Source: an uncultured Arcanobacterium sp. (lineage in GTDB: Bacteria; Actinomycetota; Actinomycetes; Actinomycetales; Actinomycetaceae). From it: a stretch of 64,000 nt of DNA. Where the stretch lies: NCBI GenBank assembly GCA_945874735.1, contig CAMCHI010000002.1, forward strand, positions 1 to 64,000, in the 5' to 3' direction. Positions 44,417 through 53,626 of the stretch are shown here, one piece after another. Numbering within the stretch: position 1 is the first letter of the stretch; every line of letters starts with the position of its first letter. The notes under the pieces are model-generated. The model saw only the letters and a list, made by a program, of their open reading frames with translations. It made no database searches and had not been told where the DNA came from. Position numbers and translations under genes: made by a program.

Positions 44417-46342
44417 ATGGAGAAACGTTTAGATTTACGAAATGTAGCAATTGTAGCGCACGTAGACCATGGAAAAACTACTTTGGTAGATGCGATGCTG
44501 TGGCAGGCTGGAGCATTAAATGCACACGGTGGAGTAGCGAAAACTGGTGAACGGGTAATGGACTCGGGAGATTTGGAACGCGAAAAAGGTATTACTATTT
44601 TGGCGAAAAATACTGCCATTACCTATCAGGGTGTTTCTGCGGCAGAATTTGGAGCGCCGCAAGGGGTAACTATTAACGTGATTGACACTCCCGGGCATGC
44701 GGATTTTTCCGGCGAAGTGGAACGTGGCTTGTCGATGGTAGACGGAGTGGTGTTGCTGGTAGATGCCTCAGAAGGGCCCTTGCCGCAGACACGGTTTGTG
44801 TTGCGAAAAGCATTAGAAGCTAATTTGCCGGTGATTCCGGTGATAAATAAGGTGGATCGTCCTGATGCGCGTATTGAGCAAGTGGTAGAAGAAACCCATG
44901 ATTTATTGCTGAATTTAGCGTTAGATATTGAGGATAAAAGTAATCTTGATTTAGAAAAAATACTGGAAATTCCAGTGATTTATGCGGCAGCGAAAGCTGG
45001 ATATGCGGATACGATAGCACCCGTTAATGGGTGTTTACCGCAAAATACGGATTTAGAGCCGTTGTTTCGCGCTATTTTGGAGTATGTACCTGCTCCTACT
45101 TATGATCCAGCCGCGCCTTTGGTAGCGCAGGTAACTAATCTGGATTCATCTCCGTTTTTAGGGCGTATTGCTCTGGTACGTATTCATGCAGGGCAGTTAC
45201 AGAAGAATTCTTGGGTGGGTTTGATGGACGGCGCAGATTCACCGCTCCAAAAGGTGCATATTTCGGAATTGTTGCGCACACAAGGGTTGGAACGTAAACC
45301 AGCTTTAGTGGCACAAGCTGGTGATATTGTAGCTATTGCCGGTATTGCTGATATTACTATTGGGCAGTCTTTGGTGGATTTAACAGATCCGCGTCCCTTG
45401 CCACCTATTCATATTGATGATCCAGCAATTTCTATGACTATCGGTATTAATACTTCACCATTGGCGGGTAAGGTCAAGGGGCATAAATTGACTGCGCGGC
45501 AAGTATGGGATCGGTTAGCCCAGGAAATGGTGGGTAATGTATCGATTCGTGTACTTCCTACGGATCGTCCAGATGCTTGGGAGGTGCAAGATAGGGGTGA
45601 GTTAGCGCTGGCGATTCTGGTGGAAACTATGCGCAGGGAAGGTTTTGAATTAACTATTGGTAAACCACAAGTGGTGACGAAGCTAATCAACGGAGTGCTC
45701 CATGAGCCGTGGGAACGTGCCACGATTGATGTGCCTGAGGAGTATTTAGGGACGGTTACGCAGTTGATGGCGGCACGTAAAGGTCAAATGCTCACTATTG
45801 TTAATCATGGTTCGGGCTGGGTGCGCATGGAGTTTGTGCTGCCAGCACGCGGTTTGATTGGTTTCCGTAGCCAGTTTTTGACACAGACGCGGGGCACGGG
45901 GATTGCTTCGTCTATTTCTGATGGGTACAAAGAGTGGGCAGGAGATATTGAGTCGCGTACTACTGGCTCGCTGGTGTCGGATCGGGCAGGGCAGATTACT
46001 GCATTTTCTTTGCAGCGTTTAGAGGATCGTGGCACTTTCTTTGTAAAACCTGGGGAAGATACTTATGAGGGGCAAGTAGTTGGAGAAAATAATCGCAATG
46101 AAGATATGGATCTTAACATTGTAAAAGCAAAAGAGATGACTAATATGCGTTCTTCTACTGCGGAAGTGATGGAAACTTTGCAGGCTGCTCGTTCTTTAAC
46201 TTTGGAGGAAGCAATTGAGTTTGCTGCTGATGATGAGTGTATTGAAGTTACCCCTGAGGTAGTAAGGATTAGAAAAGTAGAGCTTTCAGCAGCTTTACGT
46301 TTACGACAAGCATCGCGTAAGAAGCGTGCTGCTACTAAATGA
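44417..46342 (+). CDS. typA: Translational GTPase TypA/BipA
   Basis: 641 residues. A ribosome-binding GTPase related to EF-G that aids 50S assembly and stress growth, especially in the cold. G1 is AHVDHGKTT, G2 has the RGIT-like EKGITI, G3 is DTPGHADF and G4 is NKVDRPDA. The second half has the TypA-specific GLIGFRSQFLTQTRGTG segment and a basic C-terminus. Length is normal. It has its own region upstream; TGACT-AGA-AGTCA at about 44374 is a small hairpin before the start. Confidence 0.97.
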   Translation: MEKRLDLRNVAIVAHVDHGKTTLVDAMLWQAGALNAHGGVAKTGERVMDSGDLEREKGITILAKNTAITYQGVSAAEFGAPQGVTINVIDTPGHADFSGEVERGLSMVDGVVLLVDASEGPLPQTRFVLRKALEANLPVIPVINKVDRPDARIEQVVEETHDLLLNLALDIEDKSNLDLEKILEIPVIYAAAKAGYADTIAPVNGCLPQNTDLEPLFRAILEYVPAPTYDPAAPLVAQVTNLDSSPFLGRIALVRIHAGQLQKNSWVGLMDGADSPLQKVHISELLRTQGLERKPALVAQAGDIVAIAGIADITIGQSLVDLTDPRPLPPIHIDDPAISMTIGINTSPLAGKVKGHKLTARQVWDRLAQEMVGNVSIRVLPTDRPDAWEVQDRGELALAILVETMRREGFELTIGKPQVVTKLINGVLHEPWERATIDVPEEYLGTVTQLMAARKGQMLTIVNHGSGWVRMEFVLPARGLIGFRSQFLTQTRGTGIASSISDGYKEWAGDIESRTTGSLVSDRAGQITAFSLQRLEDRGTFFVKPGEDTYEGQVVGENNRNEDMDLNIVKAKEMTNMRSSTAEVMETLQAARSLTLEEAIEFAADDECIEVTPEVVRIRKVELSAALRLRQASRKKRAATK

Positions 46343-46413
46343 TATGGTAGCTAAGTTATTAGTGGAAAAATATGGGTAAAAGCATAGGTATATTTTATGC
46401 TTTGTTTCGTAGG

Positions 46414-46419
46414 TATAAT
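46414..46419 (+). promoter_or_regulatory. -10 box upstream of the membrane protein gene
   Basis: A consensus TATAAT 98 bases after the typA stop and 48 bases before the ATG at 46468. No good -35 was found. It probably starts transcription of the membrane protein-VanW-ferredoxin group. Confidence 0.5.
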
Positions 46420-46467
46420 ATAGATTGACCATTTTATAGATTGTCGTTTGAAAAGAAAGCTGGTTTA

Positions 46468-46896
46468 ATGCGCGTAGTGCAAGGCTTATTGGTAGGGGCA
46501 ATTGCGGCAGTTGCAGCTACTTTAACTCATTTAGGGCCGGTAGATTTGCCTTATGTGGGTTTAGCTTTGGCAGCAACGATTGTGTTTACTGGTGCTTGGT
46601 TTGCTAAAGAATTAGGTGGTTTACCAGCTGGTTTAGCTTATTTAGGCATTTATATTGTGGTTAGTTTTGTAATGGTGTTTCAGCCTTTGCATAATGATGT
46701 AATTATTTTGGCAGATAACCCTTATACGGTGGTGTGGTTGTATGGTGGGCCGATTTTCGCGCTGTTACCGTTGCTATTTAGACGTGGCAAGAAAACTGCA
46801 GTAACTACCGATACACTAGAAACGGAATTAGTAGCAAGCTCCGATTTAGTTGCTAAGGTGGAAGAGGGACAAGGTGAGCTGGAAACGTCACAGTGA
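46468..46896 (+). CDS. Small membrane protein (DUF6113-like)
   Basis: 142 residues from the ATG at 46468; the frame extends back to a TTG at 46441 but ATG follows a purine-rich stretch and begins directly before the first helix. Four hydrophobic segments (about 4-22, 28-48, 52-75, 88-108) are followed by a Thr/Glu-rich cytoplasmic tail. In streptomycetes a protein of this kind (DUF6113) is encoded near the ferredoxin gene, which fits here, but my assignment is from memory of context. It overlaps the next gene by 23 bases. Confidence 0.65.
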   Translation: MRVVQGLLVGAIAAVAATLTHLGPVDLPYVGLALAATIVFTGAWFAKELGGLPAGLAYLGIYIVVSFVMVFQPLHNDVIILADNPYTVVWLYGGPIFALLPLLFRRGKKTAVTTDTLETELVASSDLVAKVEEGQGELETSQ

Positions 46897-48652
46897 AAAC
46901 GGAACGGGTAGTGTGATTTCTGAGTTTGTTACAGAGGCGAAAGCTACTCAGGCTTTAGAAGCGAAGCATAAAAATAAGTTGCGCCGTCGCTTAGGTTGGA
47001 GTGCTGTATTATTTTTGTTGCTTGGCTGTGCTAGTTACGTGGCTGGAGCCTACTATTTGGCTGATAAAGTGCCTGCTAATACGCAAATTTCGGGAGTGGC
47101 AGTAGGCGGTTTGAGTGCGGATAAAGCTGCCGAGAAATTAGAAACTGCGTTAGCAGATAGACTCACGGGTGTCCGAGAAGTAACGGTAAACGGAAGCCGT
47201 TATGAATTGACGGGTGCGGATTTAGTAGTTGCTTTAGATGCGCAAGCTACTTTCCGTCCGGTTGTAGGTTTCTCTCTAGATCCGCGTCGAGTTTGGGCGC
47301 ATATTGCCGGGGGTAAACACTATACGGGAGTAGTGAAGTTTACTGATAAAGCTGCCCGTAAGGCTCTTAGTGAATTAGGTAAAGAAGCTGATACCCCAGC
47401 GGTGAATTCCCAAATTAGTTTTAATGCAGAGGAAAATAAGTTTGAGGCTTCTGCTTCACAAGCAGGTACGGGTATTGAACAAACGAAAGCTTTGCAAGTA
47501 TTGCGCACGAACTGGTTGGGTAAGGAAAAGCAAATTAATTTGCCGGTAGGTGAGTTAGTGGCACGTCCAACGCAGGAAGCCTTAGAAGACTATATTTCGA
47601 GCACACTATATAAAGTGTTGGAAGCTCCTTTAGCGGTGCGGGTGTCTGATAAGCGGATAGAAGTAGAAAGTGCCCAAGTGGCAGCTTTAGTTTCGGTGGA
47701 AGTGGAAAAGGATGCTTTAGTTACTAAAGTAGATGCTCAAAAATTGGGGGCTTTAGTAGATGCACAAGTAGGGGAACTTTTACAAGAGCCAGTGGATGCC
47801 CAGATTAATATTGTGAATCATGAACGGGTAGAGATTGTACCTTCCCAAGATGGGCAAGGGGTGGATAATCAAAAGTTAGCGCAAGATTTTTCGGCAGCTG
47901 TAGCTGGGGATTATGCAGAGATTTTAGCGCAGGTGACGGAAAAAGAAGCCAGCTTGACCACTGAGGAAGCGCAGGCTTTAGGAGTAAAAGAACGTATTGT
48001 GTCTTTTACTACTGATATTCCTTATGATGAGGTGCGCAATCACAATATTCGTTTAGGTTCACAACTTATTTCTAACCGCGTTATTTTACCGGGAGAAGAA
48101 TTCGGGTTGTTGAAGTTTGTGGGAGAAGTTAGTGCTGAGCGTGGTTTTAAGGAATCGGGAGTTACTATTAACGGTTTCTTCTCTAAAGCTCTAGGTGGTG
48201 GCTTATCTCAGTTAGCTACTAATACTTTTAACGCTGGTTATCGTTCGGGTATGGAAGATGTGTATCACCAACCACATTCTAACTATATTCCGCGTTATCC
48301 TCGCGTGTTAGAGGCTACTATTTGGCAGGGTAGCTTCGATATGATTTGGCGTAACAATACTCCTTATGGAGTGGTGATTGATGCTTATATGGTTGGTAAT
48401 GTGCTTTACACTGATTTATGGTCTACTAAGCATTGGGACGTAGAATATTGGATAGGTGAACCTCGCAATTACGTGCCTGCCGAGATTAAATTTAATCCGA
48501 ACCCTGATTGTCGAGAAACTCAGCCTGGAAATTCTGGGTTTACCGCTGATGCGGGTCGTACAGTGCGTTTAGCCGGTGAAGTAGTGGAAGAGTCTACTTT
48601 AACTTGGACGTATATTCCTACGCATGGTGCTAAATGTACTAAAGATGAATAA
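46874..48652 (+). CDS. VanW family protein with peptidoglycan-binding-like domains
   Basis: 592 residues from the GTG at 46874, which sits behind AGAGGGA and overlaps the previous gene. A later GTG at 46913 is possible. One membrane anchor (about residues 40-62) leads to an extracellular part with two repeats of the PG_binding_4 kind (about 70-185 and 210-330). The C-terminal VanW domain has IVSFTTDIPYDEVRNHNIRLG, the GLLKFVGEVSAERGF stretch and YIPRYPRVLEAT. VanW proteins are found near vancomycin resistance genes but are widespread; the biochemical role is unknown, probably in the cell wall. Confidence 0.85.
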   Translation: MSWKRHSENGTGSVISEFVTEAKATQALEAKHKNKLRRRLGWSAVLFLLLGCASYVAGAYYLADKVPANTQISGVAVGGLSADKAAEKLETALADRLTGVREVTVNGSRYELTGADLVVALDAQATFRPVVGFSLDPRRVWAHIAGGKHYTGVVKFTDKAARKALSELGKEADTPAVNSQISFNAEENKFEASASQAGTGIEQTKALQVLRTNWLGKEKQINLPVGELVARPTQEALEDYISSTLYKVLEAPLAVRVSDKRIEVESAQVAALVSVEVEKDALVTKVDAQKLGALVDAQVGELLQEPVDAQINIVNHERVEIVPSQDGQGVDNQKLAQDFSAAVAGDYAEILAQVTEKEASLTTEEAQALGVKERIVSFTTDIPYDEVRNHNIRLGSQLISNRVILPGEEFGLLKFVGEVSAERGFKESGVTINGFFSKALGGGLSQLATNTFNAGYRSGMEDVYHQPHSNYIPRYPRVLEATIWQGSFDMIWRNNTPYGVVIDAYMVGNVLYTDLWSTKHWDVEYWIGEPRNYVPAEIKFNPNPDCRETQPGNSGFTADAGRTVRLAGEVVEESTLTWTYIPTHGAKCTKDE

Positions 48653-48721
48653 GTTTTAGAAAACTAGATAAGATATATTGCTAGGCGTATAAGTTACGTC
48701 AAATTTTAGGAGTGAGTGGTT

Positions 48722-49042
48722 TTGACTTATGTGATTGCCCAACCTTGTGTAGATGTAAAAGATCGGGCTTGTGTAGATGAGTGTCCAGTGGATTGCATTT
48801 ACGAAGGTGAACGTATGCTGTATATTCACCCAGATGAGTGTGTGGATTGTGGAGCTTGTGAGCCGGTATGTCCAGTGGAAGCTATCTATTATGAGGACGA
48901 TTTGCCAGAGGAGTGGGTGCCTTATTTACCTGCTAATGCAGAGTTCTTTGAGGAGTTAGGTTCGCCAGGTGGGGCGGCTAAATTAGGTAAAATCGGGCGG
49001 GATCATTCTTTAATTGAGATGTTGGATCCGCAAGGAGAATAA
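48722..49042 (+). CDS. fdxA: 7Fe ferredoxin (3Fe-4S/4Fe-4S)
   Basis: 106 residues from the TTG at 48722, nine bases after AGGAG. An in-frame GTG at 48716 is too close to that site. The Cys are at 9, 17, 21, 25, 40, 43, 46 and 50, which matches Azotobacter FdI with a constant +1 offset: C9, C17 and C50 for the 3Fe cluster, C21, C40, C43 and C46 for the 4Fe cluster, C25 free. It carries electrons at low potential in the cytoplasm. In many actinobacteria dapC follows fdxA; here a terminator and convergent genes follow. Confidence 0.95.
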   Translation: MTYVIAQPCVDVKDRACVDECPVDCIYEGERMLYIHPDECVDCGACEPVCPVEAIYYEDDLPEEWVPYLPANAEFFEELGSPGGAAKLGKIGRDHSLIEMLDPQGE

Positions 49043-49115
49043 TACGCACTGGTTCTTACGGGATTTCCTATTAGCTCAGAGTATTCTATTCCGTATAGTT
49101 ACTGTTAAGTTTATG

Positions 49116-49156
49116 AAGTGTGGACGGATATTTAACTGATCCGTCCACACTTTTTT
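49116..49156. terminator. Strong terminator shared by fdxA and maf
   Basis: A 14-bp perfect stem (49116-49129 with 49139-49152) with a nine-base loop, followed by a T run to 49156. It would stop fdxA transcripts, and in the other direction maf transcripts. Confidence 0.92.
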
Positions 49157-49805
49157 ATTTATAGCTTTGCCAAAAATCAGGAATGGTGTGCCCGATTTCT
49201 TGTAGTAGTTTTCGCAAAACGGGCAGAGATAAGCCGATTACTCCATGATGGCAACCTTCTACTTTTTCAATGAAAGGACCACCAAGGCCGTCAATAGTGA
49301 AAGATCCTGCTACGTGTAGGGGTTCTTCGGTAGCAATGTAGGCATCTATTTCCGCATCGGTCATTTCTCCTATATATACTTTGGTTTTTGATACTGCTTG
49401 GGCTGGAATGCCTGTTTCTAAATCGATTACGCAGTGTCCAGTGTATAGTTCTCCCCAATTTCCGCGCATTTTTTGCAGACGGGCTCTAGCAGTGGCAGCG
49501 TTATGTGGTTTCCCGGTGATTTCTCCATGCATATAGAGCATAGAGTCGCAGCCTAACACCACCGTGTTTTCTTTTGTTTGCCGCCATTTTTTAGCTACGT
49601 CTTGCGCTTTGGCAGTGGCTAGTAGTTGCACTTGGGCGTCTACGGATAGCTCCTTGCCTTTAGCTTGGGCGTTTTGCTGAGCATGAGATAGCAAAGTTGC
49701 TTCGTCTACTTCAGATACTGCGATAACTGGTTGAATACCAGCGTTTTGCAGTATTAGACGGCGAGCGGGAGAAGCAGAGGCCAAAACTAGGGTTTTTAGG
49801 CTCAC
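49155..49805 (-). CDS. maf: Maf family nucleoside triphosphate pyrophosphatase
   Basis: 216 residues from GTG at 49805. That start overlaps the stop of the upstream gene as GTGA and has AAAGG eight bases before it; a longer frame to 49868 lies inside the upstream gene. Maf proteins hydrolyse canonical and modified NTPs to NMP and are linked to cell division arrest. The motifs are LASASPARRLIL, SEVDEA, LGCDSMLYMHGEITGKP and IDGLGGPFIEKVEGCHHGVIGLSLP. The SASPARR loop has Ala in place of the first Arg. Confidence 0.92.
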   Translation of the reverse strand: MSLKTLVLASASPARRLILQNAGIQPVIAVSEVDEATLLSHAQQNAQAKGKELSVDAQVQLLATAKAQDVAKKWRQTKENTVVLGCDSMLYMHGEITGKPHNAATARARLQKMRGNWGELYTGHCVIDLETGIPAQAVSKTKVYIGEMTDAEIDAYIATEEPLHVAGSFTIDGLGGPFIEKVEGCHHGVIGLSLPVLRKLLQEIGHTIPDFWQSYK

Positions 49806-51469
49806 GCAATGACCTTTCGTAATACATCTAGGCTTACTGAACCGATACTGAGAATATCGGTGTGCCATTGTTTGAGGTCAAAGTTAGCTCCTGCTTTTTG
49901 GCTTGCTTCTTGCCGGAGTTGGTTGAAGATGCGGTGTCCAATTTTGTAGCTAGGGGCTTGTCCCGCCCAGCCTAGATAGCGGTTTAGCTCGAAGCTGAGG
50001 AAGGAGTGATCCATCGCTACATTATCGGTGAGGAAAGCCCAAGCTACGTCTCGATTCCAGATTGGACTAATGTGCTGGTATTTAGCTGGGGCTGGAAGTT
50101 GGCAGTGTACGCCAATATCTAGCATGACTCGGGCGGTGCGTAAACGTTCTCCGTCTAACACGCCCATTCGATCTCCAAGGTCTTCCATGAAACCTAGTTC
50201 CACCATTAGACCTTCTGCATATAGTGCCCAGCCTTCACCATACCCGGAAGTCCAGCAGGCATGACGACGCCAATTATTGAGGGAATCTTGTAAGTAGGTG
50301 GTGTAACCGATTTGGAGATGGTGTCCTGGCACGCCTTCATGGTAGACAGTGGTTTTTTCTTGCCATGTGGTGAAAGTTTCTGTGCCGTGCGGTACTGCCC
50401 ACCACATTCTTCCGCCGCGGGAGAAGTCGTCGGTAGGTCCCGTATAATAGATTGCTCCGCTACCGGAGGGTGCAATCATACATTCTAGTTTGCGTAGTGG
50501 CTCTGGAATATCAAAGTGGGTGCCGCTTAAGGCTTCGATAGCAGCGTCTGAGGTTTCTTGCATCCATTGTTGGAGAGCAGCTGAACCGTGTATTTGACGG
50601 GCTGGATCGTGGTTTAAACGTTCCATTGCTTCATTTACAGATACGCCTTGTCCATATAGGGCATGGGCGATTTTTTCTTGTTCGCTAATAATGCGTGCTA
50701 GTTCTGCTTCTGCCCAAGCATAGTATTCTGCGAAGTCAATTTTTGCTCCCACGAATTGATAGCTGTGCAGGGCATAGCGCTGTTCACCGAAGGCTTCACT
50801 TGCTACGCCGTGTGGAGCGATTTTTTCTGCTAGGAATTTAGCTAGTTCCATGTAGGCTGCTTTGGCTTGGGCGGTGCTTTCGGTGATGGCTGATTGTAGT
50901 TCGGGATATGCCTGCGCGCAGGTATCTGCTAAGTAGTTAAATGCTGATTTTTCTGAGGCGATATGCTTAGCTTCATCGATGGCAAGTTCTATTTGTTTAG
51001 CCGCAAGTGGCACGTTGCTCTGGGCGCGTTTTAGTAGGGTTTCTTGCCAGCCTTGTAGAGCTTGGGGAACGTTTTTGATTCGCGCAATAATGGTTTGCCA
51101 GTCAGTAGCGGTATCTTGTTTCATGTTGTCGAAGATGCCGACAATTCCTTGTAACGGAGTGTTAATATTATTGATCGCGCCACTTTCGCCTTGGTCGATA
51201 AGTTCTAATTCTAAACCTAGACTGTAGCGCATACTATCTGCTGTTATTTGGTCAGTCTTATCTAGTACAGGTAAAGTGTCTAAGGTTTTTAGGGTGCGGC
51301 GTAGGAGGTCAGCTTGAGTAGCTTCTCCGTTGGGGGAGTAGTCGCTAAACTGGGTTTCGCAAGCTCCAGGCATGCCGAGGTAGGTCACCATTTCTGGGGT
51401 GATGTCTAATACTTCTTGTAGATAGCTGTTGGCTAATTTATCAATAGGGGTTAATTCGCGTTTTGTCAT
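49802..51469 (-). CDS. DUF885 family zincin-like protein
   Basis: 555 residues. The motif TTVYHEGVPGHHLQIGY (~375) is the HExxxGHH-type signature of DUF885, a group distantly related to zinc peptidases such as carboxypeptidase Taq. There is no signal peptide, so it is a likely cytoplasmic peptidase. The C-terminal GQAPSYKIGHRIFNQLR segment is also typical. It is translationally coupled to maf. With apeB and the peptide importer it may contribute to peptide use, though this is inference. Confidence 0.88.
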   Translation of the reverse strand: MTKRELTPIDKLANSYLQEVLDITPEMVTYLGMPGACETQFSDYSPNGEATQADLLRRTLKTLDTLPVLDKTDQITADSMRYSLGLELELIDQGESGAINNINTPLQGIVGIFDNMKQDTATDWQTIIARIKNVPQALQGWQETLLKRAQSNVPLAAKQIELAIDEAKHIASEKSAFNYLADTCAQAYPELQSAITESTAQAKAAYMELAKFLAEKIAPHGVASEAFGEQRYALHSYQFVGAKIDFAEYYAWAEAELARIISEQEKIAHALYGQGVSVNEAMERLNHDPARQIHGSAALQQWMQETSDAAIEALSGTHFDIPEPLRKLECMIAPSGSGAIYYTGPTDDFSRGGRMWWAVPHGTETFTTWQEKTTVYHEGVPGHHLQIGYTTYLQDSLNNWRRHACWTSGYGEGWALYAEGLMVELGFMEDLGDRMGVLDGERLRTARVMLDIGVHCQLPAPAKYQHISPIWNRDVAWAFLTDNVAMDHSFLSFELNRYLGWAGQAPSYKIGHRIFNQLRQEASQKAGANFDLKQWHTDILSIGSVSLDVLRKVIA

Positions 51470-51596
51470 GCTTAAAGCCTATCATTTATTACTTTTTACT
51501 TATAGAAAGTTCTATATTTGGGAAGCGAAAACGGGTAGATTTGATTGCGGTTAAGGCTTTACCGGAGCAAAAAAATATACTAGACTTAATTTTGTG

Positions 51597-52631
51597 ATGT
51601 CTGCCATAAGCGATAATAGTTTAGGGACTCCCAAGTCGCCCACTACTGTGGAAAAACACGTAGCGCGTCTGTTGGGTGGCACTGCTATATATTCTTTGGC
51701 AGAAGTGGCTGTGGAGGTAGGAATTGCTCCAGAAGTAGTTAATCGTTTTTGGCGAGCTATGGGGTTTCCGGTAATCAATAACCCAGATGAGAAAATCTTT
51801 ACTCAATACGATGTAGATGTTTTACGTGAGCATGTGCGCATGATTGAGATGGGTTTAGCTGATCAAGACACCTTAAACTCTTTAATTCGCGCCCAATCTC
51901 ATCTGTCTGATCGTATGGTGCTTTGGCAACATGAAGCATTGGTAGCAGAATTTGAGGGCCGTTTTGAGATTGGCGAAGTAGATGCGCGGCATATGTTGCT
52001 TGAGCGTATTGAAGAGTATGAAGATTTCCTTGTTTATCAAATGAAGTATGCTTGGCGCCGGCATATGGCAGCTTTGTTGCGTAGATCAGAGACAGAACTG
52101 GCAACTAATATGGGGCATGTAGAAGGAAAAATGCCTTTGCAGCGCGCTTTAGGATTTGTGGATTTAGTGTCTTTCACTCATCGTTCCGGTGAGCTTTCTC
52201 CACATGCTTTAGTGGATTTTATCCAAACTTTTGAGTTTACTTGCCGTGATGTAATTTCTACGCACGGAGCGCGAGTAGTGAAAATGGTAGGTGATGCCGT
52301 CCTTTATATTGCTGATACTTTAGAAATTGGAATTACGGTAGTAAACGGTATTGTGGAAGCCTTACGGGCTAATCCGTATATGCCAGATGTGCGTGCAAGT
52401 TTGGTCTGGGGTGGAGTGGTATCTCGTTTTGGGGACGTTTTTGGGCCTACCGTGAATTTAGCTTCTCGTTTGTGTAGCGTAGCTCCGGTAAACGGAATCC
52501 TAGTAGACCATGAAACGGCACATGAGCTACAGGTCTTAGATGCAAAACGCTATTTGGTCAGTGACTATGAGATTCCTGAGCTACAAGGTATTGGTAAAAT
52601 TCCGGCATCGCTAGTAAAAGTAGTGTCATAA
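51597..52631 (+). CDS. Class III adenylate cyclase with Rv1264-like sensor domain
   Basis: 344 residues. The N-terminal ~175 residues hold a MerR-like helix-turn-helix (IYSLAEVAVEVGIAPEVVNRFW, TQYDVDVLREHV) and a helical region that resembles the pH-sensing regulatory domain of Mycobacterium tuberculosis Rv1264. The catalytic domain makes cAMP from ATP. Metal Asp189 and Asp233, adenine-selecting Lys229 and Asp280, and transition-state Asn287 and Arg291 are all present, so it should be active as a homodimer. A TATACT -10 box (51576-51581) ends just 15 bases before the ATG and there is no ribosome site, so the leader would be very short. GTG at 51594 is an alternative start. Confidence 0.9.
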   Translation: MSAISDNSLGTPKSPTTVEKHVARLLGGTAIYSLAEVAVEVGIAPEVVNRFWRAMGFPVINNPDEKIFTQYDVDVLREHVRMIEMGLADQDTLNSLIRAQSHLSDRMVLWQHEALVAEFEGRFEIGEVDARHMLLERIEEYEDFLVYQMKYAWRRHMAALLRRSETELATNMGHVEGKMPLQRALGFVDLVSFTHRSGELSPHALVDFIQTFEFTCRDVISTHGARVVKMVGDAVLYIADTLEIGITVVNGIVEALRANPYMPDVRASLVWGGVVSRFGDVFGPTVNLASRLCSVAPVNGILVDHETAHELQVLDAKRYLVSDYEIPELQGIGKIPASLVKVVS

Positions 52632-52642
52632 ACTTTAGTAGA

Positions 52643-52660
52643 TACGGTATAAATACCGTA
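52643..52660. promoter_or_regulatory. Palindrome after the cyclase gene
   Basis: TACGGTAT-AA-ATACCGTA is a perfect 18-base palindrome 12 bases past the cyclase stop. It may be a short terminator stem or a protein-binding site. No T tract follows. Confidence 0.4.
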
Positions 52661-52770
52661 AATTAGGCACATATTCTAAGTAGTAAAGTTTTGTGTAATA
52701 TATGCAGTTTTATTGCAGGTTATGTGCGTGCAACCAGTTTGTGCAGAATTTTAGCTAGATTATTCTCATG

Positions 52771-52788
52771 TTGAAACTATCTTGAAAC
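52771..52788 (+). promoter_or_regulatory. Direct repeat, candidate response-regulator site
   Basis: TTGAAAC occurs at 52771-52777 and 52782-52788, an 11-base period. OmpR-family regulators bind such repeats on one face of the helix. The second copy could also act as a -35 box with TAATAT at 52807-52812. It lies about 115-130 bases upstream of the regulator gene, so it may mediate self-control. Confidence 0.4.
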
Positions 52789-52902
52789 AAACCTTACTGA
52801 TGTTGCTAATATATAAAGTAGTATTCTAGCTTTGCCGATACTGAGGTAGGGTCAGATTTATTTCAGCTTAAAGCAACGAAATCGAAAGCGAGTTACCTAG
52901 TA

Positions 52903-53580
52903 ATGACGAAAGTGCTTTTAGTAGAAGATGATGCCGCGATTTCTGGCCCATTAGTGCGTGCTTTAAGTAGAGAAGGCTACCATGTAGTGCCAGTAGATAC
53001 AGGCGAGGTAGCTCTAGCAGAAATGGCTAATCCTTTAGACTTAGTAATTTTGGATTTAGGCTTACCAGACATGGATGGATTAGATGTGGCGCGAGCTGCA
53101 CGGCAACGCGGTTATGAATTTCCTATCCTGATTCTCACTGCTCGTGCAGAAGAAGTAGACCTAGTAGTAGGTTTAGATGCGGGAGCAGATGATTATGTGA
53201 CTAAACCATTCCGTCTAGCAGAACTCCTAGCGCGCGTACGCGCTCTATTGCGCCGTGCAGTAGTAGGAGGGCCAGCGGTAGTAGAACTTACCGCACAAGA
53301 TATTAAAGTAGATCTAGATGCTCATCGCGCATATGCAGGTAGTAAAGAACTGCAACTCACTGGGAAAGAATTTGATTTACTGGTGGAGTTGATTCGGCAC
53401 GCTGGATCAGTGGTATCGCGCGAAGATTTAATGCGTAAAGTATGGGGAGATGATACGGAAACTCCTACTAAGAAACTAGATATGCACATATCTTGGTTAC
53501 GGCGAAAGCTGGGGGATGACGTACATCGTCCGCACTATGTGTCTACCGTGCGAGGTATGGGCTTCCGGTTTGAAGTATAA
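52903..53580 (+). CDS. OmpR/PhoB family response regulator
   Basis: 225 residues. The receiver has LVEDD, phospho-acceptor Asp51 in ILDLGLPDMDG and Lys in YVTKPFRLAE. The winged-helix domain (~128-225) has LTGKEFDLLVELIRHAGSVVSRE and VSTVRGMGFRFEV. It is followed after 46 bases by its kinase. The neighbouring adenylate cyclase may be part of the same signalling set, but there is no sequence proof. Confidence 0.95.
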   Translation: MTKVLLVEDDAAISGPLVRALSREGYHVVPVDTGEVALAEMANPLDLVILDLGLPDMDGLDVARAARQRGYEFPILILTARAEEVDLVVGLDAGADDYVTKPFRLAELLARVRALLRRAVVGGPAVVELTAQDIKVDLDAHRAYAGSKELQLTGKEFDLLVELIRHAGSVVSREDLMRKVWGDDTETPTKKLDMHISWLRRKLGDDVHRPHYVSTVRGMGFRFEV

Positions 53581-53626
53581 GGCAAATGCCAAGCAGTAAT
53601 TTTAGCCGTTTATAAGGAGTCTATAG

